Positions 1 to 7,898 of a stretch of DNA of 16,107 nt are shown piece by piece. The notes below the pieces were generated by a model. It was not told the DNA's origin. It saw nothing but the letters and a program-made list of their open reading frames with translations, and searched no databases. The translations under genes and the position numbers were made by a program. Every line of letters starts with the position of its first letter. The stretch's first letter is position 1. The stretch spans positions 1 to 16,107 of the forward strand of contig CAZSBS010000099.1 of NCBI GenBank assembly GCA_964605095.1. The letters run 5' to 3'. The stretch is from JAUWQU01 sp964605095. GTDB taxonomy: Bacteria > Planctomycetota > Phycisphaerae > SM23-33.

Positions 1-1915
1 ACGGGCAGGCATCCAACTCATCGTGCAGTTGGGCGTACTGTTTCCAGAGGTCCTGGAGCTGCTCGTCGGAGGTCGTGTACTGCCGGCCAAGGTCGCCGAC
101 GCGGTCGAGGTCGCCGGCCTCGCCGGCCTGGCCGGAAGCGTCCAGCAGTTCGCGGAGCTTCCGCTCGATTTCCATGATGAGTTGCTCGACGGTTTCGCAC
201 TTGCGCTGGATCCGCTGGCGGTCGCGCCCGGCCTTGCGGGCAGCCTGTTTGGCCTGGCGGCGGTCATGCTGCTGTTTCTTCTGCGGCGGGGCCGTGGCGG
301 AGGCGCCGCTGTGGAACTCCGTCCGCCAGCGGACGTAGTTTTCCCAGCCCCCGGCCAGCAGGTGGATCGTCCCGTCGTCAAACGCCCAGATGTGCGTGGC
401 CAGGGCCTCTATCAGGTATCGGTCGTGACTGATGAAAATCACCGTGCCGGCGAACTCCTTGAGCATCTCCTGGACCAGTTCCCTGCTGGGAATATCCAGG
501 TGGTTTGTCGGTTCATCCAGCAGGAGCAGATTGGGTCCGGTGGCGGCGAGCTGGGCCAGGATAACCCGGCTGCGCTGTCCGCCGCTCAATTCGGAGATCT
601 TCTTGAACACGTCGTCGCCGGTGAACAGGAAGCTGCCGAGCAGCGTCCGGGCCCTCTCGGCCTTGAGGTCGGCATCCGCGCTTTGCAGCGATTCCAGCAC
701 CGTCGCGTCAGGCCGGAGGTTGTCGTGCATCTGCGGCAGGTAGCCTGGCTGGACGTTGGCGCCCAGTTCGCACGAGCCGTCCAGGGCGGGCAGCTTGCCC
801 ATCAGCGTGCGAAGCAGCGTCGTCTTGCCGATGCCGTTTGGCCCGACGAGGGCAACTCGCTGCCCGCGGCGCACCTCCTGGTTGCCGACTGTGGCCAGCG
901 GCTTGAGCTTGTCATAGCCGATCACCAGGCCCGACGTCCGGACGACCATGTCGCCGGTGCGATTGAGCGGGTTGATCCGCACGTCGACGTGATGGTGCTG
1001 TTGCGGCTTGGCGATGGCCTCGGCGGCCTTGAAGCGCTCGAGGCGCGTCCGCCGGCCCTGGGCTTCTTTCGTCCGCTGCCCGGCCAGGTGGCGGCGGATG
1101 AACTCCTCCGTCCGCTCGATGAACTCCTGCTGGGCCTGCCACTGCCGCATCCGCTCGACGAACCGCTCATCCCGCTGGCGGACGTACTGGCTGTAGCTGC
1201 CGCGGTAGACGTCCAGGTTGGCAAACGAAATCTCCCACGTCCGGTTTGTCACGCGGTCAAGGAAGTAGCGGTCGTGCGAGACCACGATCATCGTCTTGCC
1301 GAAGCCCTGGAGGTACCGCTCGAGCCACTCGACGGCCTCGAGGTCCAGGTGGTTGGTCGGCTCGTCCAGAAGCAGGATGTCGGGCTCCTGGAGCAGCAGT
1401 TTCGCCAGCAGCGCCCGCGTCCGCTGCCCGCCACTGAGGTGGGCAAGGGGCATTTCGTACTGGGACACCTCGAAATTCAGGCCCGAAAGGACGGTGCGTA
1501 TGCGGTTGTCGATGTCGTAGCCGCCGAGCGTCTCGAACTTCGTATGCAGATCGCCGTATGCGATGAGTTTCTGGCCGCCGCCGTCGTCGCCGAGTTGCCC
1601 GGCCAGGCTGTTCATCTCGGCCTCCATCGCATGCACGTGGGCGAAGTCCTCCTGCATGGACTCCCAGAGCGTAGTCCCGACAAGGGCGGGCGGGTCCTGC
1701 GGCAGATACCCCACGCGCAGGAGCGTGCGGAACTGGATCTCGCCGACGGTTGGGCTGTCCTGCCGACAGAGCAGGCGCAGCAGCGTGGTTTTGCCCTGGC
1801 CGTTGGGCCCGACCAGGCCGATCCGCTCGCCCTCGGACACCTGGAACCTGGCGCCCTGGATGACATAATCCAAGCCGAAGCTCTTGCTGACGCCCGTGCC
1901 CACTATCAAAGACAT
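1..1915 (-). CDS. ABC-F family ATP-binding protein (Uup/EttA-like), 3' end cut by window edge
   Basis: Seen: the minus-strand frame stays open from the ATG at 1915 to the left edge (about 638 codons), so the extreme C-terminus is missing. It has two ABC cassettes on one chain and no membrane segment. Cassette 1 has Walker A GPNGQGKT (residues 36-43), signature LSGGQ (160-164), Walker B/D-loop DEPTNHLD (from 184) and an SHDRY switch. A charged helical linker (about residues 225-310) joins it to cassette 2, with GPNGIGKT (358-365), LSGGQ (443-447), DEPTNHLD (from 467) and SHDRY. After that come a low-complexity segment and a coiled-coil tail, as in Uup-type proteins. Known: ABC-F proteins act in the cytosol on the ribosomal E site, relieving stalled or early elongation complexes; some give antibiotic resistance. 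A GGAAG-like ribosome site lies about 6 bases before the ATG. The subfamily cannot be fixed from sequence alone. Confidence 0.93.
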   Translation of the reverse strand, partial: MSLIVGTGVSKSFGLDYVIQGARFQVSEGERIGLVGPNGQGKTTLLRLLCRQDSPTVGEIQFRTLLRVGYLPQDPPALVGTTLWESMQEDFAHVHAMEAEMNSLAGQLGDDGGGQKLIAYGDLHTKFETLGGYDIDNRIRTVLSGLNFEVSQYEMPLAHLSGGQRTRALLAKLLLQEPDILLLDEPTNHLDLEAVEWLERYLQGFGKTMIVVSHDRYFLDRVTNRTWEISFANLDVYRGSYSQYVRQRDERFVERMRQWQAQQEFIERTEEFIRRHLAGQRTKEAQGRRTRLERFKAAEAIAKPQQHHHVDVRINPLNRTGDMVVRTSGLVIGYDKLKPLATVGNQEVRRGQRVALVGPNGIGKTTLLRTLMGKLPALDGSCELGANVQPGYLPQMHDNLRPDATVLESLQSADADLKAERARTLLGSFLFTGDDVFKKISELSGGQRSRVILAQLAATGPNLLLLDEPTNHLDIPSRELVQEMLKEFAGTVIFISHDRYLIEALATHIWAFDDGTIHLLAGGWENYVRWRTEFHSGASATAPPQKKQQHDRRQAKQAARKAGRDRQRIQRKCETVEQLIMEIERKLRELLDASGQAGEAGDLDRVGDLGRQYTTSDEQLQDLWKQYAQLHDELDACP

Positions 1916-2029
1916 TTCAACTTCCGCCGGTTACAAACCGCAAACAGATCGCATGGGACTTATAGGTCTTATGGGTCCCGCATGACCCATAGTGCCTGCC
2001 GCCCGCGGCGGCACAAGCCCGTCAGTATA
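1916..2029 (-). promoter_or_regulatory. Putative structured leader of the ABC-F gene
   Basis: Seen on the minus strand: a -10-like TATACT at 2029-2024 without a convincing -35 box. It is followed by a perfect 7-bp hairpin (TGCCGCC, 3-base loop, positions 1997-2013) and a perfect 8-bp hairpin (TATGGGTC/GACCCATA, 6-base loop, 1970-1991). A short frame from ATG at 1990 to TAA at 1931 would encode MGHAGPIRPISPMRSVCGL. Its start is preceded by an AGG, and it ends 15 bases before the ABC-F start. It uses ATA twice and AGA once, unusual in this GC-rich DNA. Inference: this may be an attenuation leader; no experiment or homology supports it here. Confidence 0.3.
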
Positions 2030-2074
2030 CCGGAATTCCCGCCCGAAAGCAGGGGGATGTTGAGGACCTGTTCT

Positions 2075-2305
2075 TCGGCCCCGAAAGGGGCCGACGGTCC
2101 CGGCGCGCCGGGAGGCGGTGAGCGTACTCGCGAACCCCCGAAACCAGGCCCCATAGAATATGGGCCCCGTAGGGCCGATGGCAAGGCCACGAGATGTTCC
2201 GGGCTCGCCATCGCTCCCGAGGGGGGCTCCGGATAATTTATAGACAGGTTCCGGGGGTTCCCTGCGGTCACCGCCCGGCTATGCGCCGTGCGCCCCTTTG
2301 GGGCG
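2075..2305. other. Cluster of GC-rich hairpins in a gene-free stretch
   Basis: No credible gene lies between 2030 and 2320. Perfect or near-perfect inverted repeats seen: 2075-2094 (8-bp stem TCGGCCCC, GAAA loop on the plus strand); 2098-2113 (palindrome TCCCGGCGCGCCGGGA); 2147-2166 (CCCATA/TATGGG, 3-base loop, extended past one bulged C); 2163-2176 (GGCCC/GGGCC, 4-base loop, competing with the previous one); 2176-2182 with 2207-2213 (CGATGGC/GCCATCG); and 2291-2305 (CGCCCC/GGGGCG, 3-base loop). The density is higher than in any other gap in this window. It could be an RNA element, a repeat family or simply GC-rich spacer. Confidence 0.45.
2291..2305 (-). terminator. Hairpin just after the 772-residue gene
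   Basis: A 6-bp GC stem (CGCCCC, 3-base loop, GGGGCG) lies 15 bases past the stop codon of the gene ending at 2321. No T-run follows on the minus strand, so it is at most a weak or factor-assisted terminator. Confidence 0.25.
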
Positions 2306-2320
2306 AAGAGGGTCCGCCAG

Positions 2321-4639
2321 CTATTTCGGCTGGGTGGTTGCGGTCGAGCGGAGCATGGACTGCTGGATTGCGGCGATCTGTTTGCGGATTGCGTCGCCCA
2401 TCTTGGCTAGCTCGGCCCGGGACTTGGCGTTATTCTCCAGGACCTCTTTGGAGTTTTCCTTCTTGGCCAGTTCCTTGGCCTGGGCGGCGAGCTTGTCCTG
2501 CCTTTCCTGGACGGCCTTGAGCTGGGCCGAGAGTTGCTTGAGTTGGTTTGACCGCTCGGCTGCCTCGGCGGCCCGCGCCTTGACCATATGGGCATCCCTC
2601 GCGGCTATGTCGGCATTCTTCTTGGTCTGCTCATCGGCTGCATTCTTTTCGGCCGCGGCTTGGGCCTCCGCCCGCGCCTTGAGCTTGGCAACCACGAATT
2701 CGGCGGCGCTGATCGATGGCCTGGTTGTCGTGCCGGGTTGCGATGAGGCGCCGAACCGGCTGCTTCGCCGCGGCGCCGTGCGGGTGGATGGCCTCGGCTG
2801 GTTTTCGGCCCCCGCGCCCGGCGAGGCCTTGCCGGCCCTCGAGCACTTGATCTGCACGATGTTGCCCACGAAGACCGGCAGCTTCGGCCCCGGCTCGACC
2901 TGGAAAGCGATAGCCTGGCCGACGAACTTGCCCGTCACCGTCGTGCCACCGCGGAGCTTGATCGAAACCTGTCCCAGGGCCGCTTCCTGGGGGACGGCCA
3001 GTTCGTCGATGTCCGACGGGCTGACCGTCACCTTGCCGTACGGTGTATCGACCGCCAGCGACTCATCGGCGATCTGCCCGAAGAGCACATCCTCATTTCG
3101 CAGCGTCATCTCGCAAAGCCCGGAAGCGTCGACGTCCTCTGCCGGCAGGAGCACTTGCGAGACAACCTGCCGGCGGGTTTCCAGCACGAGCCCGAGGTCG
3201 AGGTCGAGCTTGAGCGAGTCGGTGACCAGCAGGCCGGACAGGATCGACCCGTTGCGGAAAATGGCCCGGTGCAAGCCGCCGTCGGGCGTGTCGAGGTCGA
3301 GCCTTGTCAGTTGGTCGGCCTCGATGCGGACTTCGCCATAGAGGCTCTGGTATCTCAGGTCCAGGTCGCTGGCGCGGAATGCCAATTGCTGGCCGCTGCG
3401 CAGGATGACGGTGGGGCGGGTGATCTTGATTTCCGCCGGCCTCTGGGGCGAGAGCGCGAACGTGGCAGCCAGGAGCTTTTCCGGCGGCAGGGACATCTCG
3501 TTGCCGTTTGTCAGCCTCAGGCGAAGTGGGGCGTTGAGCAGTTTGCCTGCCACCATCTGCCCGTCGAGCAGGACCACCTGCACGTATGGGTCGTCGGCGG
3601 CGGGGATGCTTATCCCGGCCACCTTTGCGGCCGGCAGTTCGAGCCTGCCGTAGAACGTCTCGACGTCGAAGCGTTCATTGAGGATCGTGCCGAGCAGTTC
3701 GTCTTGGGTTTCGTTGCGGCGGATGGCCAGGTCGTGCTTGTCGTGGCGGGGCAGGTCGATGTTTCCCATCACCAGCGTCGCGCCGCCCATGTTCACTATC
3801 AGCTTGCGCAGGTCCGCGGGAACCTTGTCCAGCTCGCGGCGCGGGTTGAAGTCCTTGAGGAACTTGATGGCCTGGTCGTTGCCTTGCCGCTGAGCCTCGA
3901 ACTGGCAGATCGCCACGGTCTTGCCAGCCGGGATCTTCAGGTCGAAGTGGACGCTGAAATCGTCCTGGTTGCGGTTAAACTTCACGTCGGGCCTCATCCG
4001 CGAGCCCTTGTTGGTGAATATGTGCGCGACCGCCGGGCGCGAGGAATCCGTGGAGTCCGAGGTGACGACGCCCCAGTCCTTGTCGGTGAGGTCCTGTTTG
4101 CCGGTGGTGGTCGTCGTGGAACTGATAGTCCCGCCGAGGTTGCTGTAGTACTGGACCTTCAGGTCCGCTACGGCGCTGGCGGTGTTCTCGTAGATGTCGA
4201 TCCACCGCGCGTAGCCGATGGTCGCGTCGATGTAAACCCGCCTCCAGACGCGGATCGAACCGTTGGTCCACGGGCCGATCTCCACCTCGCGCCCGCTCTT
4301 GCTCAGCCTGCCCTCGGAACTGCTGGGAAAGCCCGTCCCACCCATGCGAAGCTGCATTCCGCCATCGTACGCGTCGTTCGTACCGTCGCTGACCTGCCCG
4401 TTGGACGAGATGTCCCATCGCGAGCCCGCCCCGTCGGTCATGTACCAGTTGAAGCCGACTCGCTTGTCGCCCTCGACGTGGATGCCGGACTCCTTCTCGC
4501 CGGCCGCGCCCGCGGCCCGGGGCGGGGGCGGGGCCGCAGGCATGGTCTGCCCGCGCGCGCCAGAGGCGCCCAGCGCCAGGACAAGGCAACAGGCCGCCGC
4601 ACCCGCCATTGCCACCGTCTTCACAATTGCCATTTTCAT
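2321..4639 (-). CDS. Exported six-repeat protein with C-terminal coiled coil, function unknown
   Basis: No known function recognised. The chosen start (772 residues) begins MKMAIVKTV, giving a Sec-type signal peptide (residues 1-30, ending SGARG-Q). A frame start 60 bases upstream would add a charged stretch and spoil the signal; AGGA precedes the chosen ATG but very closely, and the ATG at 4633 is also possible. Residues about 60-285 form a domain shared with the upstream gene (YMTDGAGSRWDI near 66-77; ARWIDIYENT near 144-153). Residues about 305-600 hold six beta-rich repeats, roughly 310-343, 357-392, 413-450, 460-500, 512-548 and 561-598, with a loose D/N-G...G...T-x-x-G...I pattern. A Pro/Ser/Thr linker (605-645) leads to an Ala/Lys/Glu/Gln-rich coiled coil (646-765). 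It lies 67 bp downstream of its paralog on the same strand, so it is probably cotranscribed. Confidence 0.88.
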   Translation of the reverse strand: MKMAIVKTVAMAGAAACCLVLALGASGARGQTMPAAPPPPRAAGAAGEKESGIHVEGDKRVGFNWYMTDGAGSRWDISSNGQVSDGTNDAYDGGMQLRMGGTGFPSSSEGRLSKSGREVEIGPWTNGSIRVWRRVYIDATIGYARWIDIYENTASAVADLKVQYYSNLGGTISSTTTTTGKQDLTDKDWGVVTSDSTDSSRPAVAHIFTNKGSRMRPDVKFNRNQDDFSVHFDLKIPAGKTVAICQFEAQRQGNDQAIKFLKDFNPRRELDKVPADLRKLIVNMGGATLVMGNIDLPRHDKHDLAIRRNETQDELLGTILNERFDVETFYGRLELPAAKVAGISIPAADDPYVQVVLLDGQMVAGKLLNAPLRLRLTNGNEMSLPPEKLLAATFALSPQRPAEIKITRPTVILRSGQQLAFRASDLDLRYQSLYGEVRIEADQLTRLDLDTPDGGLHRAIFRNGSILSGLLVTDSLKLDLDLGLVLETRRQVVSQVLLPAEDVDASGLCEMTLRNEDVLFGQIADESLAVDTPYGKVTVSPSDIDELAVPQEAALGQVSIKLRGGTTVTGKFVGQAIAFQVEPGPKLPVFVGNIVQIKCSRAGKASPGAGAENQPRPSTRTAPRRSSRFGASSQPGTTTRPSISAAEFVVAKLKARAEAQAAAEKNAADEQTKKNADIAARDAHMVKARAAEAAERSNQLKQLSAQLKAVQERQDKLAAQAKELAKKENSKEVLENNAKSRAELAKMGDAIRKQIAAIQQSMLRSTATTQPK

Positions 4640-4706
4640 ACGTTCCTGCCCCAAATGGCGCGAATCAGCGCCGGGTTCCGGACTTCCCCGCCGTCGCATG
4701 TCCTTC

Positions 4707-6758
4707 TCACTGCTCCATTATGATGCCGTCTTGCTGGTTTTCAGCCGGCGTGTCGATCCGCCCGCCGAGCTTCTCGATAACGTCCTCGATCCGCTGGCGG
4801 ACCTCCGGGTCGCTGGCGGACAGGTGCTTCTGGAGGATTGGCACGATGCCCTTGCCCATCTTTTGCAGTTCTTCGCTGGCGGCCTGGCGATCCTTGTAGC
4901 TCTCAGCCCCCAACTGCCCGACGAGCTTCTGGAGCTTGTCGCGAATCTCCTTGGGCGGCATGGCCTGGCTGCGGGTTATCTCCACGCACTGGCCGATGTA
5001 GAGCTCCAGCGTCGGGCCCGGCACTATCTGGAAGCTCAGCATCTGGGGCGTGCATTGCCCGCGGAGCGTCGAGCCGTCCCACAGCATCATCGCAGCCCGG
5101 CCGAGATGCGCCGTGCTGAAGGTCATGTTCCTGATATTCTCCGGGCGGAGCTTCACCAAGCCGTAGCTGGTCTGGATGGTCAACTCCTCCGTCGCCAGCC
5201 GTCCGAACAGTTCGTCGCCATTGGACAGGCGGACGGAGTCCAGCGTGCCATCGGGCTTCTCGTCTGGCGCGAACCTTATTTCGGATATCAGGTTGCGCGG
5301 GACGGTCAGCTTGGGCCCCAACACGAGCGTCAGCGGGATGTTCTCGGGCTCCAGGAAGCCCGCGAGCTGCGAGCCGTTGAGGAAGGTCGCGCGGTGTATG
5401 CCGTTGCCGGGATTGTCCATCGTTATCGACAGCAGGTCCTCGGCCTTGAGGCCGATCGCTCCGTGGCTCGTCCTGAGGCGCAGCCCGATAGCCGCGCCGT
5501 CGAACGCCACGCGGTCGCCCGTCCGCAGGACCATGATCGGCGCGCCGAATGCGGCTTCCTCCGGGCGATCCGTGGAGATTCGATACCCCGCCTGCTGGAC
5601 GTCCTGGAATGGCACGGCCAGGTCGCCTCCTGCCGGCATGGTGAGCTTGAGCTTATCTGCCGCCGGCATGGCCCCGGCGATTATCTGCCCGCCCGCCAGA
5701 AGCACGCGGAACTGCCGCTCCTGCCCGCTTATGGCGGCCATGCCCAGCACCTGCTTTGCCGGCAGCGTCATCGGCCCGAACAGCGTGTCCAGCACGAACG
5801 ACTCGTTCTCGATCTTCCCGTAGATCGGGTCGCCGTGAGCGGTGACCACGGTGTCCGCCGATTCGATGCGGGTCAACTCGACCGAGCCGATGCCGCCACT
5901 GAGCGGCATGTTGATCAGCATCTTCCGCACGGCCGGGGGAAGGTCCTTCATTACCTTGTAAGGCCGGAGGGTCTTCATGAGCTTGGTCAACTCGTCCACG
6001 GAGTTACACTGGCTCTCGAAGTAGCACACCACGGACGTACCCTTGGCGGGGATCGTGACGGTATAGTTGACGAACACTTGGTTGTTCTGGACGTTGACGG
6101 TCGGGCGGAGCTTCGACCGCTCGCCGCAGACGTAGTGCATTACGGCCGGGGCGTTGCCGCCCTGGGTCTGCGTGATGAACGCGAAGTCCTTGTCGGTGAA
6201 CTGACCCTTGCCGGAGGAGAATACCTGGTTTCCAATCGTCCAGTTGGTGTTGCTGTACACGCGAACGTTTATGGACTGTTCATTGCTGGTGGTGTTCTCG
6301 TAGATGTCCAGCCAGCGTGCCAAGCCCTGGTCCTTGTAGACCTTGATCCGGCGGTAGATGTTGACGCTTCCGCGGTTGAACGGGCCTATCTCGACCTCGT
6401 CGCCGTCGGCGCTGGCCCACCCCCGCCCGTTGGAATGCACGCTGTTGCCGTTGACCTGAAGGTACAGCCCGCCGCTGTAGGCGTAGTTGGTGCCCTGCCC
6501 GACGGTTCCGTAATACTGGATGTCCCAGCGGAAGCCCGCGCCGTCCGTCATGGTGTATGTGAAGTTGACGTTCTTGCCCTGGGGCAGGTGCAGGCCGACC
6601 TTGTCGTTCTTGACCGATGCCGCCGGCGGATTCGCCCCACCGGGACCCATCATGATCCTTTGCACGCCCGCAAACACAGGCTGTGCGCCCGCCGGCGCAG
6701 CCAGCAGCACCAAAGCGCCCAGGCAGATAGCCCCTATGCCCAATTGCCTGAAAGTCAT
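4707..6758 (-). CDS. Exported six-repeat protein with C-terminal HEAT-like segment, function unknown
   Basis: Paralog of the downstream gene and first of the likely operon. The start at MTFRQLGIG (683 residues) is preferred because GAGGG lies 9 bases before it and it opens directly into a signal peptide (1-25, ending PAGAQ). An ATG 30 bases upstream is in frame but lacks these. The shared N-terminal domain spans about 60-285 (YTMTDGAGFRWDI near 68-80; ARWLDIYENT near 147-156). Six beta-rich repeats follow at about 306-341, 355-392, 412-447, 459-496, 512-547 and 559-596, in register with the paralog. The C-terminus (about 603-665) instead has an amphipathic helical unit with ASDPEVRQRIEDVIEKL, like the HEAT-type units common in planctomycete proteins. 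Possible roles, all inference: an envelope scaffold or a glycan-binding protein. No catalytic motif was recognised. Confidence 0.9.
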   Translation of the reverse strand: MTFRQLGIGAICLGALVLLAAPAGAQPVFAGVQRIMMGPGGANPPAASVKNDKVGLHLPQGKNVNFTYTMTDGAGFRWDIQYYGTVGQGTNYAYSGGLYLQVNGNSVHSNGRGWASADGDEVEIGPFNRGSVNIYRRIKVYKDQGLARWLDIYENTTSNEQSINVRVYSNTNWTIGNQVFSSGKGQFTDKDFAFITQTQGGNAPAVMHYVCGERSKLRPTVNVQNNQVFVNYTVTIPAKGTSVVCYFESQCNSVDELTKLMKTLRPYKVMKDLPPAVRKMLINMPLSGGIGSVELTRIESADTVVTAHGDPIYGKIENESFVLDTLFGPMTLPAKQVLGMAAISGQERQFRVLLAGGQIIAGAMPAADKLKLTMPAGGDLAVPFQDVQQAGYRISTDRPEEAAFGAPIMVLRTGDRVAFDGAAIGLRLRTSHGAIGLKAEDLLSITMDNPGNGIHRATFLNGSQLAGFLEPENIPLTLVLGPKLTVPRNLISEIRFAPDEKPDGTLDSVRLSNGDELFGRLATEELTIQTSYGLVKLRPENIRNMTFSTAHLGRAAMMLWDGSTLRGQCTPQMLSFQIVPGPTLELYIGQCVEITRSQAMPPKEIRDKLQKLVGQLGAESYKDRQAASEELQKMGKGIVPILQKHLSASDPEVRQRIEDVIEKLGGRIDTPAENQQDGIIMEQ

Positions 6759-6967
6759 AGATGTCAGCCCTCTAGCGTTACGTTCCAAGCCTCGCCGGCG
6801 CCTTTCGTCAACGCCGCGCCGCCGACCGATACCTTATATGACGCCGGCGGGTCCCCGGAAGTTCCATGTCGCCCGCATTTGCCGGTAGCCCGCAGCCCAA
6901 AGAAGCATGGAAACGGATGGCGACTTCGCGCGTTAATTCATTATTGGAAAGGGACCGGGCAATTGCC
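6759..6967. promoter_or_regulatory. Divergent intergenic region between the paralog operon and the HAD gene
   Basis: These 209 bp must carry promoters for both directions, but no convincing -35/-10 pair was found. On the minus strand GGAACGTA lies at 6786-6779, just before the GAGGG ribosome site of the 683-residue gene. The same 8-mer abuts the starts at 4639 and 14996. On the plus strand an AT-rich patch (6932-6948) and GGAAAGGGA (6946-6954) precede the HAD start. Confidence 0.4.
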
Positions 6968-7801
6968 ATGAAAATCCGCATGGTCGCCATCGACCTGGAC
7001 GGCACGCTGCTTAACTCCGACAAGGAGATAACGCAGACCACCGCCACCATCCTGAGGGCAGCCAGTGAGCAGGCGAGGGTGAAGATCGTCCTGGCCACAG
7101 CTAGGCCGCCGCGCAGCGTCATGCCATTCTACAACCTGCTGGGCCTCGATACGCCCATGATCAACTACAACGGCGCGCTGGTCATCGACCCGACCTGCCA
7201 GCACGTCCTAATGCACCGGCCCATCCCCTCAAAGATCAGCCGGGGAATTATCCAGCTTGCCCGGCGGACGTACGACGAGGTGCTCGTCTCGGCCGAGGTC
7301 ATGGACCACTGGTTCACCGACCGATTTGACCCGGCCTACAACACCGAGACAGGCCGGCTCTTTCCGCCCGACACCGTCGCGCCGGTCGAGAGCTGGACCG
7401 ACCAGTCCATGACCAAGCTGCTGCTTCTGGGCGCCCCGGCCAGGCTGCCGGAAGTCGCCGAGGCCATACACCGGGAGTTTCCCCACCAGGTGACGATCGT
7501 GCAGACGGAGGACTACCTCCTCCAGGTCATGCACGCGACGGTGTCCAAGGCACAGGCCCTTCGCGTGGTTGCGGCCGAGATGCACGTGAGGCGAAACCAG
7601 GTGATGGCCATCGGCGACAACGCCAACGACGTGGGCATGCTTCAGTGGGCGGGCATTGCCGTGGCGATGGCCAACGCGGCGCCACAGGCCCTTGCCGTGG
7701 CCGACCACATAGCCGACCACCACGACGCCGACGGCGCCGCCCACGCCATCCGCCAACTCATCCTCGAAGGACTGGAGCCTAACAGGACCCGGAAGCAGTA
7801 G
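6968..7801 (+). CDS. HAD-superfamily hydrolase, Cof type (sugar- or nucleotide-phosphate phosphatase)
   Basis: The 277-residue protein carries all HAD motifs: motif I DLDGT with nucleophile Asp9 and acid/base Asp11; motif II Thr44 in VLATARP; motif III Lys194 in TVSKAQAL; motif IV Asp217 and Asp221 in GDNANDVGML. The large C2-type cap between motifs II and III and the overall length fit the Cof/YidA/YkrA subfamily. Known: these cytosolic Mg-dependent phosphatases act on sugar phosphates, flavin precursors or similar small molecules; the substrate cannot be read from sequence. The start at MKIRMVAIDLDGT is chosen because the family begins at this beta strand, although the frame is open 102 bases further upstream with unrelated sequence. 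Its ribosome site is weak and distant. It is followed 97 bp later by an exported protein with no obvious functional link. Confidence 0.92.
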   Translation: MKIRMVAIDLDGTLLNSDKEITQTTATILRAASEQARVKIVLATARPPRSVMPFYNLLGLDTPMINYNGALVIDPTCQHVLMHRPIPSKISRGIIQLARRTYDEVLVSAEVMDHWFTDRFDPAYNTETGRLFPPDTVAPVESWTDQSMTKLLLLGAPARLPEVAEAIHREFPHQVTIVQTEDYLLQVMHATVSKAQALRVVAAEMHVRRNQVMAIGDNANDVGMLQWAGIAVAMANAAPQALAVADHIADHHDADGAAHAIRQLILEGLEPNRTRKQ

Positions 7802-7898
7802 CCGGTAGCCGGGAAAAGAGAATCGCGGCACCGGAAGACTCGGTAATACGGGAACTCAAGGGCGGCACGAACGTCCAACCGAACATCGAAGAACAAGC
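7802..7898. other. Short spacer with degenerate GAAC/CGAA tract
   Basis: The 97-bp gap has no gene. Positions about 7868-7896 repeat loosely related GAACGTCC, GAACATC and GAAGAAC words, a low-complexity style comparable with the right end of the window. No strong promoter or terminator is evident. Confidence 0.3.

Noticed and set aside
2098..2113. Replication-origin or phage-packaging palindrome
   Set aside because: It is a single GC palindrome with no DnaA boxes, AT-rich unwinding segment or phage genes nearby.
23..2236. 737-codon plus-strand open frame
   Set aside because: It is the antisense of the ABC-F gene, whose minus-strand translation carries both complete ABC cassettes.
1969..2271. 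100-codon minus-strand frame in the hairpin-rich gap
   Set aside because: Pro/Gly/Arg-rich, passes through all the hairpins and matches no family pattern; more likely a by-product of GC-rich sequence.
3155..6971. Long plus-strand open frames of 522 and 902 codons
   Set aside because: They lie antisense to the two signal-peptide-bearing paralogs, whose mutual similarity proves the minus-strand frame. High GC gives long shadow frames.
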